A stretch of 49,458 nucleotides of DNA from Geobacillus jurassicus NBRC 107829 (GTDB lineage: Bacteria; Bacillota; Bacilli; Bacillales; Anoxybacillaceae): the NCBI RefSeq assembly GCF_001544315.1, contig NZ_BCQG01000026.1, positions 1 to 49,458 on the forward strand, read 5' to 3'. The notes beneath the pieces were generated by a model that was not told the origin of the DNA, made no database searches, and saw only the letters and a list, made by a program, of their open reading frames with translations. Shown piece by piece: positions 17,583-26,161 of the stretch. The translations under genes and the position numbers were made by a program. Positions within the stretch are counted from its first letter, which is position 1, and every line of letters begins with the position of its first letter.

Positions 17583-17600
17583 TTTCCACTGTGATCCACC
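17583..17600. repeat. 18-base sequence shared with rplS 3' region
   Basis: The plus strand reads TTTCCACTGTGATCCACC. Positions 7650-7667 read the same with one change (G for A). Here it sits 20-37 bp before the smc start codon, there between the rplS stop and terminator. Confidence 0.45.
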
Positions 17601-17789
17601 ACAAAGCCCGGGGCCCTTTGGAGGGGCAAACCAGGACGTTCTATCTTTTCATACTACCATACGAACTATCGAAAAAAACGCCTTTCTTCCCCCGCTCAAG
17701 GCGCGCATGTTCATCGAAACACCCATGAGCAATGTTTGTTCTCCACCCGAGCATGAAAACAGCAGCTCCATATCCTTGCACTTTCACAG

Positions 17790-17817
17790 AAAAAAGACTG
17801 ACGTAACAGCGCCAGCC
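17790..17817 (-). terminator. Terminator of rnc
   Basis: Minus strand GGCTGGCG, 6-nt loop, CGTCAGTC (two G-U pairs), then six T, starting directly after the rnc stop codon. It separates rnc from smc-ftsY. Confidence 0.75.
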
Positions 17818-17818
17818 T

Positions 17819-18559
17819 TCACTGCTTGTCGGCCGCCCGCAACGTTTCGAGCGCCATTTGCGCCGCATGCTGTTCGGCTTCCTTTTTCGAGCGGCCGACG
17901 CCGATGCCGAGCTCTTGGCCGTTTAACGCCACGCGGGCGACAAACTCTTTGTTGTGGGCCGGACCTTTTTCCTCCAAAATGGCGTATTCAAGCGTTCCGT
18001 TGCCGTCGCGCTGCACCAATTCCTGCAGCTGGCTTTTAAAATCCATCACATGAGAAAAAGCACCTTCATCAATTTTCGGAAACATCGTTTGCTCCAAAAA
18101 ACGGATGACCGCGTCCATTCCTTGATCCAAATAGAGGGCGCCGATGAACGCCTCAAAGACGTCCGCAAGCAGCGCCGGGCGCGTTCGCCCGCCGGTCAGC
18201 TCCTCTCCTTTGCCAAGCAAGACGAGCTCGCCGAACGACAGGGCGTTGGCGAATTTCACAAGCGACGGCTCGCAGACGATGGCCGCCCTCAGCTTCGTCA
18301 ATTGCCCCTCGCTCATATGTGGGAACTTTTGAAATAAATATTGAGAAACGGTCAGCTCCAGCACGGCATCGCCCAAAAACTCAAGCCGTTCATTGTCTTC
18401 GTGAAGCCGCCGCCGATGCTCATTCACATACGATGAATGGGTGAACGCTTGAATCAGCAGCTTTTCGTTTCGGAAGGTGATGCCGATTTTCTTCTGCAGC
18501 TCTTGAAACTTCGCCCGCCTTTTTTCGTGGATGCGCTCTTGATCTTTTTGTTTTGACAT
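17819..18559 (-). CDS. rnc: Ribonuclease III
   Basis: RNase III cuts double-stranded RNA, including rRNA precursors and the small cytoplasmic RNA precursor. The 246-residue protein has the signature [15 protein letters not shown] with Glu60 and Asp64, the second acidic pair Asp133 and Glu136 in [14 protein letters not shown], and a C-terminal double-stranded RNA-binding domain (about 170-243; [38 protein letters not shown]). The ATG at 18559 follows GGAGGGC. It has an upstream TATAAT (18610-18615) with a weak -35, and lies between the acpP terminator and its own, so it may be monocistronic. Confidence 0.98.
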   Translation of the reverse strand: MSKQKDQERIHEKRRAKFQELQKKIGITFRNEKLLIQAFTHSSYVNEHRRRLHEDNERLEFLGDAVLELTVSQYLFQKFPHMSEGQLTKLRAAIVCEPSLVKFANALSFGELVLLGKGEELTGGRTRPALLADVFEAFIGALYLDQGMDAVIRFLEQTMFPKIDEGAFSHVMDFKSQLQELVQRDGNGTLEYAILEEKGPAHNKEFVARVALNGQELGIGVGRSKKEAEQHAAQMALETLRAADKQ

Positions 18560-18683
18560 AAAAATGCCCTCCGACTTCGTTTCACACCAAAATCGCGATG
18601 TTTTCTTCTATTATATCCGTTCGCCGGCCCGCTACGCGAGCGGAAATGGAGCGTTTTTTCTGCACGGCTCGCTGATCTCCCTT

Positions 18684-18723
18684 AAAAAAGCAGAGAAAGC
18701 CCCGTTCGGAGCAACGGGACTTT
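18684..18723 (-). terminator. Terminator of the fapR-acpP operon
   Basis: Minus strand AAAGTCCCGTT pairs with AACGGGGCTTT (one G-U pair) around a 6-nt loop, followed a few bases later by six T. It begins 14 bases after the acpP stop. Confidence 0.8.
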
Positions 18724-18737
18724 GCAAAAAAGCGGCA

Positions 18738-18971
18738 TTACAGACGGCTTTTTATGTAGTTCACAGCATCTCCGACTGTGACGATTTTTTCCGCTTCTTC
18801 ATCGGAAATTTCCATGTTGAATTCGTCTTCAAGCTCCATGACGAGTTCGACGATGTCGAGCGAGTCAGCGCCCAGATCGTCCTTGAACGACGCCTCAAGC
18901 GTCACTTGCGATTCGTCAACCCCCAATCGGTCGACGATGATTTTCGTTACGCGTTCCAATACGTCTGCCAT
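18738..18971 (-). CDS. acpP: Acyl carrier protein
   Basis: ACP carries growing acyl chains on a 4'-phosphopantetheine arm. The 77-residue acidic protein has the DSL motif in [15 protein letters not shown], with Ser37 as attachment site. The ATG at 18971 is preceded by AGGGAGGTGA; a GTG three codons earlier lies inside that site. It is the last gene of the fapR-plsX-fabD-fabG-acpP cluster, 60 nt after fabG, and has a TATAAT-like box upstream that could give extra expression. It is a well-conserved assignment. Confidence 0.98.
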   Translation of the reverse strand: MADVLERVTKIIVDRLGVDESQVTLEASFKDDLGADSLDIVELVMELEDEFNMEISDEEAEKIVTVGDAVNYIKSRL

Positions 18972-19031
18972 TGAGTTCACCTCCCTTCATGATTATAGTC
19001 GATTGGTTGAAAAAATACTAGCGCCGTTTTA

Positions 19032-19775
19032 TTATGGCATCACCATGCCGCCGTCGACGTGAAGCGTCTGCCCGGTCATGTAGCTTGCCGCATCCGAAGC
19101 GAGAAAAGCGACGACGCGGGCGACGTCATCCGGCTCGCCGAAGCGGGCGAGCGGAATTTGCTTTAACATTTCCGCCTTCAGCTCCGGGCTGAGCGCTTCG
19201 GTCATATCGGTCGTAATGAACCCCGGCGCAACGGCGTTGACGGTGATGTTGCGGCTGGCAAGCTCGCGCGCCGCCGTTTTCGTCAGCCCGATGACGCCGG
19301 CCTTGGCGGCAACATAATTCGCCTGCCCCGGATTGCCGATCACGCCGACGACCGAAGCAACGTTGATGATCCGTCCATAGCGTTGTTTCATCATCGGCCG
19401 CGTTGCCGCCTTCGTACAAAGAAATACCCCTTTTAAGTTCGTGTTAATCACCGCATCCCATTCTTCTTCTTTCATCCGCATCAATAAATTGTCGCGCGTG
19501 ATGCCGGCATTGTTGACCAAAATATCGAGGCGGCCAAAATGGTCAAGCGTCGTTTTCACCATGCGCTCGACATCCTCGGCGCGGGAGATGTCCGACTGCA
19601 CGGCGATCGCTTTGCGGCCAAGCGAACGGATGGTCTCGACAACCTCATTCGCTTTCGCCTCGCTGCCGGCATAGTTCACGACGACGTCCGCCCCTTGGCG
19701 GGCGAGCTCCAGAGCGACCGCCCGGCCGATGCCGCGCGACGCTCCCGTCACGAGGGCGATTTTTCCTTCCAACAT
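19032..19775 (-). CDS. fabG: 3-oxoacyl-[ACP] reductase FabG
   Basis: FabG performs the NADPH-dependent first reduction of fatty acid elongation. The 247-residue short-chain dehydrogenase has the cofactor motif TGASRGIG (10-17), NNAG (88-91) and the catalytic set Ser141, Tyr154 and Lys158 (YVAAK), plus the C-terminal HVDGGMVMP. Its ribosome site AAAGGAG is inside the last codons of fabD and its ATG lies 4 nt after the fabD stop, so translation is probably coupled. Confidence 0.98.
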   Translation of the reverse strand: MLEGKIALVTGASRGIGRAVALELARQGADVVVNYAGSEAKANEVVETIRSLGRKAIAVQSDISRAEDVERMVKTTLDHFGRLDILVNNAGITRDNLLMRMKEEEWDAVINTNLKGVFLCTKAATRPMMKQRYGRIINVASVVGVIGNPGQANYVAAKAGVIGLTKTAARELASRNITVNAVAPGFITTDMTEALSPELKAEMLKQIPLARFGEPDDVARVVAFLASDAASYMTGQTLHVDGGMVMP

Positions 19776-19779
19776 CGCT

Positions 19780-20721
19780 TTATTCTCCTTTCAGCGCCGC
19801 AACGGCCGCCTCCAAGGAAGCGAGGTCGTTCACCGCATAAACGCGGGCGTTGCGGTCGATTTTTTTCACGAGGCCGGACAACACTTTCCCCGGGCCGATC
19901 TCCACAAACGTGTCGACGCCAAGCGAAAGAAGCGTGCGCACCGACTGCTCCCAGCGCACCGGCGAGTACAGCTGCTCAATGAGGAGGCGGGCGATGTCGT
20001 CTTTTTTCGTCACCGGCTCCGCCGTCACATTGGCGACGACCGGAATGGCGGCGTCACGAATGGCCAAGCTGTCAAGAACGGCTTTCAGTTTTTCCGCCGC
20101 CGGCTTCATGAGCGATGAGTGGAACGGACCGCTCACTTCAAGCGGAATGACGCGCTTGGCGCCGCGCTCTTTCGCCAGTCGCCCCGCTTTTTCCACCCCG
20201 GCTTTCGATCCGGAGATGACGATTTGCCCTGGGCAGTTGAAGTTGGCCGGCTCGACCGGGTCGCCCTGGGCAGCGATTTCATTTGTCACCGCTTCGATCG
20301 CCTCGGCGTCCATTCCCAACACCGCTGCCATCGTCCCTTCGCCGGCCGGCACCGCTTCATCCATCAGCTCGCCGCGGCGGCGCACCGCGTAGACGGCATC
20401 GGCAAACGACATGGCGCCGGCGGCGACAAGCGCCGTATATTCGCCTAAGCTATGGCCGGCGACGTAGTCGGCTTTCAGCCCAGCGCCGTCTACAAACTGA
20501 AGCAAGGCGATGCTGGCGGCTAGCAGCGCCGGTTGGGCGTTATATGTCAACGTCAGCTCTTCTTGCGGCCCGTTGAACATGAGCTTGGAAAGCGCGAATC
20601 CAAGCCGCTCGTCAGCCTCCGCGATGACGGCACGGGCGCGGTCGTCATGCTCGGCGGCGTCTTTCGCCATGCCGACCGTCTGCGATCCTTGGCCCGGAAA
20701 TAAAAAGGCGATTTTCCCCAT
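19780..20721 (-). CDS. fabD: Malonyl-CoA:ACP transacylase FabD
   Basis: FabD moves malonyl groups from CoA to ACP for chain extension. The 313-residue protein starts [14 protein letters not shown] and has the nucleophile motif [10 protein letters not shown] (Ser91), the catalytic His201 in SGPFHSSLM, and the late motif [15 protein letters not shown]. The ATG at 20721 follows AAAGGAGG. It lies 20 nt after plsX in the FapR-controlled operon. All family hallmarks are present. Confidence 0.98.
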   Translation of the reverse strand: MGKIAFLFPGQGSQTVGMAKDAAEHDDRARAVIAEADERLGFALSKLMFNGPQEELTLTYNAQPALLAASIALLQFVDGAGLKADYVAGHSLGEYTALVAAGAMSFADAVYAVRRRGELMDEAVPAGEGTMAAVLGMDAEAIEAVTNEIAAQGDPVEPANFNCPGQIVISGSKAGVEKAGRLAKERGAKRVIPLEVSGPFHSSLMKPAAEKLKAVLDSLAIRDAAIPVVANVTAEPVTKKDDIARLLIEQLYSPVRWEQSVRTLLSLGVDTFVEIGPGKVLSGLVKKIDRNARVYAVNDLASLEAAVAALKGE

Positions 20722-20741
20722 TTTGATTCCTCCTTTACCGA

Positions 20742-21725
20742 TTATGCCCGTTCCAGCTCCGTTTTGATCGTACCGATGACATCGTTGGCCACCATCTCGC
20801 GCGCTTGGCGGATGGCGTGGAAGATGGCGTTGGCATCGGACGACCCGTGCGCTTTAATGACCGGGGCATTTAAACCGAACAACGCCGCGCCGCCGTACTC
20901 CGAGTAGTCCATCATCTTTTTCAGTCCGGCGAGCTTCGGCTTGAGGACAGCGGCGGCCAGTTTCGCCGCGGCGCCGCTTGTCAGCGTCTGCTTAAGCAAG
21001 GAAAAGAGCGCCATCGCCGTCCCTTCAATCGTTTTTAACGCGACATTGCCGGCAAATCCGTCAGCGACGACGACATCGGCCGCTCCTTGCAGCAAATCGC
21101 GCGCCTCGACGTTGCCGATAAAATGAAGATCCGTTTCTTTCAGCAAGGCAAACGCCCGCTTCACGGTTTCATTCCCTTTTTGGTCTTCTGTGCCGACGTT
21201 CAGCAAGCCGATGCGCGGCTTCGCGATGCCCCGCACTTGTTTGGCGTACACATGCCCCATAAGGGCATATTGAAGCAAATGTTCCGGCTTGGCATCGACG
21301 TTGGCGCCGACATCTAGAAAGACGAAGCCGCGTCCATCCAACGTCGGCAGCGTCGGCGCGAGCGCCGGGCGGTCGATGCCGTTGATCCGTCCGACGACAA
21401 ACAGCCCGGCCGCCATGAGCGCCCCTGTATTGCCGGCGGAAATGCAGGCGTCTGCGCGCCCTTCTTTCACTTCTTCCGCCATGCGCACCATCGACGAATG
21501 TTTTTTGCGCCGCACCGCCCGCACCGGCTCATCGTCCGCTTCGATCACTTCCTCGGCGTGGATGATCGAAATGCGCTCCCTGTCCGGCAAGTGCGGGCGA
21601 ATTTTCGCCTCATCGCCGATTAACGTGATATGAATGTCGGAAAAATGCGCAACGGCTCTTGCCGCGCCGAGCACGATTTCGCGCGGGGCGTGGTCGCCCC
21701 CCATGGCATCAATCGCGATGTTCAT
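20742..21725 (-). CDS. plsX: Phosphate acyltransferase PlsX
   Basis: PlsX converts acyl-ACP to acyl-phosphate, the acyl donor for PlsY in phospholipid synthesis; it is a peripheral membrane protein. The 327-residue product starts [20 protein letters not shown] and has [30 protein letters not shown] and [14 protein letters not shown], all typical. I start at the ATG at 21725, 8 nt after GGATGG; an ATG four codons earlier lies inside that site. Its start overlaps the end of fapR by 17 nt, indicating coupled translation. Confidence 0.97.
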   Translation of the reverse strand: MNIAIDAMGGDHAPREIVLGAARAVAHFSDIHITLIGDEAKIRPHLPDRERISIIHAEEVIEADDEPVRAVRRKKHSSMVRMAEEVKEGRADACISAGNTGALMAAGLFVVGRINGIDRPALAPTLPTLDGRGFVFLDVGANVDAKPEHLLQYALMGHVYAKQVRGIAKPRIGLLNVGTEDQKGNETVKRAFALLKETDLHFIGNVEARDLLQGAADVVVADGFAGNVALKTIEGTAMALFSLLKQTLTSGAAAKLAAAVLKPKLAGLKKMMDYSEYGGAALFGLNAPVIKAHGSSDANAIFHAIRQAREMVANDVIGTIKTELERA

Positions 21726-22305
21726 TGCTGTCGCCATCCTTTTTCTCTATGTTTGAGCGATACATTTCAAACGTTCCGGAAAAGACAAGTTCCTGACCGA
21801 CGTAGCTGTTGACCTCGACAATCGTGCGTCCGTGCGCCGTTTTGCCGGCCACTTTCGCTTTCGCCACGACCCGCTCCCCTTCTTTCACTTGGCGCACAAA
21901 GCGGATCGTCGCTTTCGCTGTCAGCGCCAGTTCATCATGGATGACAGCGACGGCGAGCGAGTTCGCCTGAGCGAACAGGTGGTGGCCGCGGGCGATGCGG
22001 GTGCGCCGAAAGACGTGCTCTTCTTTCACATCGAAAATCGAAATGGCGCTCGCATCTGGCTCGATGTCAATGATGTCGCCGATCACTTCCTCAAGCGGCA
22101 GTGCCCGCACTTTATCGGCGAACGACTGGCGGGCGACATTTTTGATGCGCTCGCGCAGTTCGGGAATCGCCAGCTCAAGCCGGTCAAGCCGGATCGTCTG
22201 CACGCTGACGGAAAACTTCTCGGCGAGCTCTTCATCGGTGATAAACGGGTTTTCCCGGATCGTCTCCTGCAGCAGCCGTTGTCGTTCGCGTTTGCTTTTT
22301 CTCAT
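21709..22305 (-). CDS. fapR: Fatty acid and phospholipid regulator FapR
   Basis: FapR represses lipid-synthesis genes and is released by malonyl-CoA. The 198-residue protein has a DeoR-like helix-turn-helix at about 12-45 ([20 protein letters not shown]) and a hot-dog effector domain from about 95 to 185 ([36 protein letters not shown]). Its own promoter carries a FapR operator, so it is autoregulated along with plsX-fabD-fabG-acpP. The ribosome site is weak. The C-terminal tail after YRSN is charged and overlaps plsX. Confidence 0.97.
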   Translation of the reverse strand: MRKSKRERQRLLQETIRENPFITDEELAEKFSVSVQTIRLDRLELAIPELRERIKNVARQSFADKVRALPLEEVIGDIIDIEPDASAISIFDVKEEHVFRRTRIARGHHLFAQANSLAVAVIHDELALTAKATIRFVRQVKEGERVVAKAKVAGKTAHGRTIVEVNSYVGQELVFSGTFEMYRSNIEKKDGDSNEHRD

Positions 22306-22327
22306 CGATTTGTGACACCGTCCAATT

Positions 22328-22344
22328 TTATGACTAGGTACTAA
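22328..22344 (-). promoter_or_regulatory. FapR operator
   Basis: The minus strand reads TTAGTACCTAGTCATAA, which fits the known FapR box (TTAGTACC then a spaced inverted TTAA end). It begins 4 bp after the -10 box of the fapR promoter and so covers the start of transcription. The match, the position and the regulated genes all agree. Confidence 0.85.
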
Positions 22345-22348
22345 AGGT

Positions 22349-22377
22349 AATATATAATATCAAAAAACGAAATGCAA
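22349..22377 (-). promoter_or_regulatory. Promoter of the fapR operon
   Basis: Minus strand TTGCAT (22372-22377), 17-bp spacer, TATATT (22349-22354), directly upstream of the FapR operator. Confidence 0.7.
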
Positions 22378-22380
22378 GCA

Positions 22381-22415
22381 GAAAAAGTGAAAAGCGGCCA
22401 TCTATTGCTGGCCGC
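22381..22415 (-). terminator. Terminator of recG
   Basis: Minus strand GCGGCCA, 8-nt loop, TGGCCGC, then TTTTCACTTTTTC, starting 14 bases after the recG stop. Confidence 0.8.
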
Positions 22416-22429
22416 CCCCTTTCTATCTA

Positions 22430-24478
22430 TTAATCCAGCTTTTCCCCATCAAGCACGCCGGACGCTTCGAGCTCGGCGCGCAGCCCGGCGTACGCCTCAT
22501 CGCGCCAAAATGCGGCCGAGGAAACGAGCTTGACGGCGTCGCGACGGGCGACTTCTAAAATCCGGTAATCATGCACCGGATCGCCGTAGCGGAACTCCGG
22601 CAGCCCGCTTTGTTTCGTGCCGAAAAAATCACCCGGGCCGCGCAGTTCCAAGTCTTTTTCCGCGAGCACAAAGCCGTCCGTCGTTTCCGTCATGATGCGC
22701 ATCCGTTCTTTGCCGACTTCCGATTTCGGGTCGGCGATCAAAATGCAGTATGACTGGGCGTCGCCGCGCCCGACCCGTCCGCGCAGCTGATGGAGCTGGG
22801 CGAGGCCAAACCGTTCGGCGTCGTAAATCACCATCACTGTCGCATTCGGTACGTTCACGCCGACTTCCACAACCGTGGTTGAGACGAGCACATGGATGCG
22901 GTTTTCGCTGAACGCCCGCATGACGCGTTCTTTTTCATCGGCCGACAGCCGGCCGTGCATCAAGCCGATCTCATATTTCCCGCGATAATAATGGACAAGT
23001 TGGCTATGGACATCGATGGCGTTTTGCACGTCCAATTTGTCCGACTCCTCAATGAGCGGACAGATGACATACGCCTGATGGCCGCGGCGCAATTCTTTTT
23101 CGATAAAATCAAGCACGCGGGCGAACTGGTTATGCTTCACCCAATACGTCTCGACTTTTTTTCGTCCGGCCGGCATTTCATCGAGCACCGATATGTCCAT
23201 GTCGCCAAACACTGTAATGGCGAGCGTGCGCGGGATCGGTGTCGCCGTCATCATCAACACATCCGGCGCATGCCCTTTCTCGCGCAAAATGCGGCGCTGC
23301 TCGACACCAAAGCGGTGCTGCTCATCTGTAATGACGAGGCCGAGCCGGCGAAACTGCACTCCTTCTTGAATCAAGGCGTGCGTGCCTACGACGATGTCAA
23401 TCGTTCCTTCTTCCAGTTCGGCGAGCACCTCTTTGCGCCGCTTCCCCTTGACGGAGCTTGTCAAGAGCGCGATGGTCACATCGGTATCGGCAAACAGCTC
23501 GGCGAGCGAGCGGGCGTGCTGTTCAGCCAAAATTTCCGTCGGCACCATCATCGCCCCTTGAAACCCGGACAAGGCAGCGGCGTAAAGAGCCACAGCCGCG
23601 ACGACCGTCTTTCCGGAACCCACATCTCCTTGCAAAAGTCGGTTCATTTGCCGCGGCGAGCGCATGTCCGCCAAAATTTCGCCGATGACGCGGCGCTGGG
23701 CGTTCGTCAAGGCAAACGGCAATCCGGAAAGAAAGGACGAAAGCCGCTCTTCGGAAAACGAGTGGACGATGCCGCGCCGCTCATCGCGCATCAGCCGCCG
23801 GAGCGCCTGCATTTTCAGCTGATAGAACAGAAACTCCTCGTAGACGAGCCGACGCCGCGCTTGATGCAGCTCTTCGCGCGAACGCGGAAAATGAAGGGCG
23901 CGGAGCGCTTCTTGCTTGTCGACGAGACGATAGGCGCGGCGCAAAGCGGGCGGAAGCGGGTCGGGAATGTGCGCGCCAAACTGTTCAAACGCCGCTTTCA
24001 TAAGCCGGCGCATCGTTTTCACCGTCAGCGGGCTGCGCACCGAGTAAACCGGCTCGATGCCGGTTGTCTCTGGAGCCGGTCCGAACCGGAGCTCGTACGC
24101 GTTGATCGTCTGCCGGTGCCGGTCCCATTTGCCAATCACCGTCACCGTTTCGTTCAGGACGATTTTTTCCTTCAAATATGGACGGTTGAAGCAGACGACG
24201 GTGATCAAGTAGCGGCCGGCCAACATGCGGAAGGAAAGGCGCGATTTTTTCTTTCCGTAATACGTCAACAGCGGGGCGCTGTACACTTTCCCTTCCACTG
24301 TCACCTTTTCCTCATGGCGGACGGCGGCCAAGTCTTTTTGCTCGTAATCGTCATAGCGGTACGGGGCATACGCGAGCAGCTCGCCGACTGTGGCGATGCC
24401 GATGTCGGCAAGTGCGGCCGCCGTCTCTTCGCCGATGCCTTTGACCGCCGTCACCGGCTGCTGCATCGCTTCGTTCAC
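22430..24478 (-). CDS. recG: ATP-dependent DNA helicase RecG
   Basis: RecG is a branch-migrating helicase that reverses stalled forks and processes recombination intermediates. The 682-residue protein has an N-terminal wedge/OB region (about 10-170; VTAVKGIGEETAAALADIGI), helicase motif I LLQGDVGSGKTV (281-292), DEQH (384-387), MMTATPIPRT and the C-terminal helicase half with STTVVEVGVNVPNATVM and QLRGRVGRG. The GTG at 24478 overlaps the sdaAA stop as GTGA; an ATG four codons later is the alternative start. It is the last gene of sdaAB-sdaAA-recG. Confidence 0.97.
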   Translation of the reverse strand: MNEAMQQPVTAVKGIGEETAAALADIGIATVGELLAYAPYRYDDYEQKDLAAVRHEEKVTVEGKVYSAPLLTYYGKKKSRLSFRMLAGRYLITVVCFNRPYLKEKIVLNETVTVIGKWDRHRQTINAYELRFGPAPETTGIEPVYSVRSPLTVKTMRRLMKAAFEQFGAHIPDPLPPALRRAYRLVDKQEALRALHFPRSREELHQARRRLVYEEFLFYQLKMQALRRLMRDERRGIVHSFSEERLSSFLSGLPFALTNAQRRVIGEILADMRSPRQMNRLLQGDVGSGKTVVAAVALYAAALSGFQGAMMVPTEILAEQHARSLAELFADTDVTIALLTSSVKGKRRKEVLAELEEGTIDIVVGTHALIQEGVQFRRLGLVITDEQHRFGVEQRRILREKGHAPDVLMMTATPIPRTLAITVFGDMDISVLDEMPAGRKKVETYWVKHNQFARVLDFIEKELRRGHQAYVICPLIEESDKLDVQNAIDVHSQLVHYYRGKYEIGLMHGRLSADEKERVMRAFSENRIHVLVSTTVVEVGVNVPNATVMVIYDAERFGLAQLHQLRGRVGRGDAQSYCILIADPKSEVGKERMRIMTETTDGFVLAEKDLELRGPGDFFGTKQSGLPEFRYGDPVHDYRILEVARRDAVKLVSSAAFWRDEAYAGLRAELEASGVLDGEKLD

Positions 24479-25359
24479 TTCGATGCCGCAGAAGCGCCGA
24501 AAATGCGGGCCGCAATGGCGCGGCCGGTCGGCGTCGCGGCCAACCCCCCTTGCGCCGTTTCTTTGAACGCCACCGGCATGGCCGCACCGATGCGATACAT
24601 CGCTTCAATCACTTCATCGCACGGAATGCGGCTTTTAATCCCCGCTAGCGCCATATCCGCAGCGATCATGGCGTTCGCCGCCCCCATCGCGTTCCGCTTC
24701 ACGCACGGCACTTCGACAAGGCCAGCGACTGGGTCGCATACCAATCCCAGCATATTTTTTAAGGCGATGGCCATCGCTTCGGCCGCTTGGCTCGGCGTCC
24801 CCCCAGCCAGCTCGACAAGCGCTGCGGCCGCCATGCCGGCCGCCGATCCAACCTCAGCTTGACAGCCGCCGGCGGCGCCGGAAATCGAGGCGTTGTTGGC
24901 GACAACGCAGCCAAACGCCCCGGCTGTAAACAAAAACTCAATCATTTCCATTCTTGTCGGCCGCAGCTTCTCTTTCACGGCAAACAGCGTCCCCGGGACG
25001 ACGCCGGCCGCCCCAGCCGTCGGCGTGGCGCAAATGACGCCCATCGCCGCGTTCACTTCGTTCGTCGCCATGGCTTTGCTGACGGCGTCCAAAATCGTTT
25101 CCCCGGACAAAAAACGGCCGTTCTCAATATAGCGTTGCATCCGCACCGCATCGCCGCCAGTCAGCCCGGAACGGGACGCAACCCCTTGCAGCCCCTTCTC
25201 GACGGCGCGCTCCATGACGGCTAGATGGTGGTCCATTTGAGCGATCACCTCTTCCCGGCTTCGCCCGCTCACTTCCACTTCCTGACGGATCATCACTTCA
25301 GCGATTTTGACGTTGTCCTTTTCGGCCAACGCCACCAGTTCAGCCACATTGCGAAACAT
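24475..25359 (-). CDS. sdaAA: L-serine dehydratase, alpha subunit
   Basis: This is the iron-sulfur subunit of the enzyme that turns L-serine into pyruvate and ammonia. The 294-residue protein has the expected cluster cysteines in GGCQAEVGSA (Cys166), GLVCDP (Cys208) and VEVPCVKRNA (Cys219), and ATPTAGAAGVVPG near 111-123. The ATG at 25359 follows ACAGGTGAG. It lies 75 nt downstream of sdaAB, a gap with a 6-bp hairpin (GCATCT/AGATGC at 25394-25409) lacking a U-tract, so the genes are probably still co-transcribed. Cluster assembly is inferred from the family. Confidence 0.96.
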   Translation of the reverse strand: MFRNVAELVALAEKDNVKIAEVMIRQEVEVSGRSREEVIAQMDHHLAVMERAVEKGLQGVASRSGLTGGDAVRMQRYIENGRFLSGETILDAVSKAMATNEVNAAMGVICATPTAGAAGVVPGTLFAVKEKLRPTRMEMIEFLFTAGAFGCVVANNASISGAAGGCQAEVGSAAGMAAAALVELAGGTPSQAAEAMAIALKNMLGLVCDPVAGLVEVPCVKRNAMGAANAMIAADMALAGIKSRIPCDEVIEAMYRIGAAMPVAFKETAQGGLAATPTGRAIAARIFGASAASK

Positions 25360-25434
25360 TCCATTCTCACCTGTCCTCTCTCCATCATGACTGCATCTTC
25401 TTAGATGCTCACCAATTATGAAACCGATTTCTTT

Positions 25435-26097
25435 TCAATCAATGAGCTTAGCCACTTGAATGATGTTCGGCAGCTGCTCCAATTCTTGAATCAGATCATC
25501 GGTCAACGGCTGGTCGACTTCGATCGCCATGAGCGCTTCTTTTCCTTTCTCCTTGCGCGACACTTCCATATGGCCGATGTTGATCTTGTGTTTCGCCAAC
25601 ACCGAAGCGACCGCTCCAATCGTCCCATACCGGTCGTTATGCATAATGAGCAACGCCGGATGATGGCCGGACAACTTCAAGGCAAACCCATTCAACTCGA
25701 CGATTTCGATTTTTCCGCCCCCAATCGAAATGCCGACAAGCTCAAGCTCGCCTTTTTCATCGCCAATGTGCAGGCGAGCCGTATTCGGATGATGCGGAAT
25801 CGCTTCCTCAGCGGAAAACAAAACATCCACTCCTTCCGCACGGACGATCTCGAGCGCATTCGGAAGACGTTCATCAAACGTGTCAAACCCGAGCAGCCCG
25901 GCGACAATGGCAACGTCGGTGCCATGCCCCCGATACGTCTCGGCAAACGAGCCGTAAAACGAAATGCGCGCCCATGCCGGTTTTCTTCCAAACAGCTTGC
26001 GCGCAACCAAGCCGATGCGCACCGCCCCGGCCGTATGTGAGCTTGACGGCCCGACCATCACCGGGCCAATGATATCAAAGACGCTTTTGTATTTCAT
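25435..26097 (-). CDS. sdaAB: L-serine dehydratase, beta subunit
   Basis: The beta subunit partners SdaAA in serine deamination. The 220-residue protein has the serine-binding motif MVGPSSSHTAGAVRIG near 14-29, HGTDVAIVAGLLG, and a C-terminal ACT domain (about 147-218; LLIMHNDRYGTIGAVASVL), a small-molecule binding fold that may sense serine. The ATG at 26097 follows GGAGG. It starts the sdaAB-sdaAA-recG unit after the fakA terminator. Confidence 0.96.
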   Translation of the reverse strand: MKYKSVFDIIGPVMVGPSSSHTAGAVRIGLVARKLFGRKPAWARISFYGSFAETYRGHGTDVAIVAGLLGFDTFDERLPNALEIVRAEGVDVLFSAEEAIPHHPNTARLHIGDEKGELELVGISIGGGKIEIVELNGFALKLSGHHPALLIMHNDRYGTIGAVASVLAKHKINIGHMEVSRKEKGKEALMAIEVDQPLTDDLIQELEQLPNIIQVAKLID

Positions 26098-26121
26098 TGG
26101 CGTGATTCCTCCACAAAACAG

Positions 26122-26149
26122 AAAAATAGAAGGGAATGCTCCCTTCTAT
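26122..26149 (-). terminator. Terminator of yloU-fakA
   Basis: Minus strand ATAGAAGGGA, 4-nt loop, TCCCTTCTAT, then TTTTC. It starts 12 bases after the fakA stop. Confidence 0.85.
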
Positions 26150-26161
26150 TATTCTAACATA

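Noticed and set aside
22892-24862. A 656-codon plus-strand reading frame opposite recG and sdaAA
   Set aside because: It is a by-product of GC-rich third positions in the true genes; no ribosome site, composition rich in His, Arg and Gln, and the opposite strand has two full, motif-bearing proteins.
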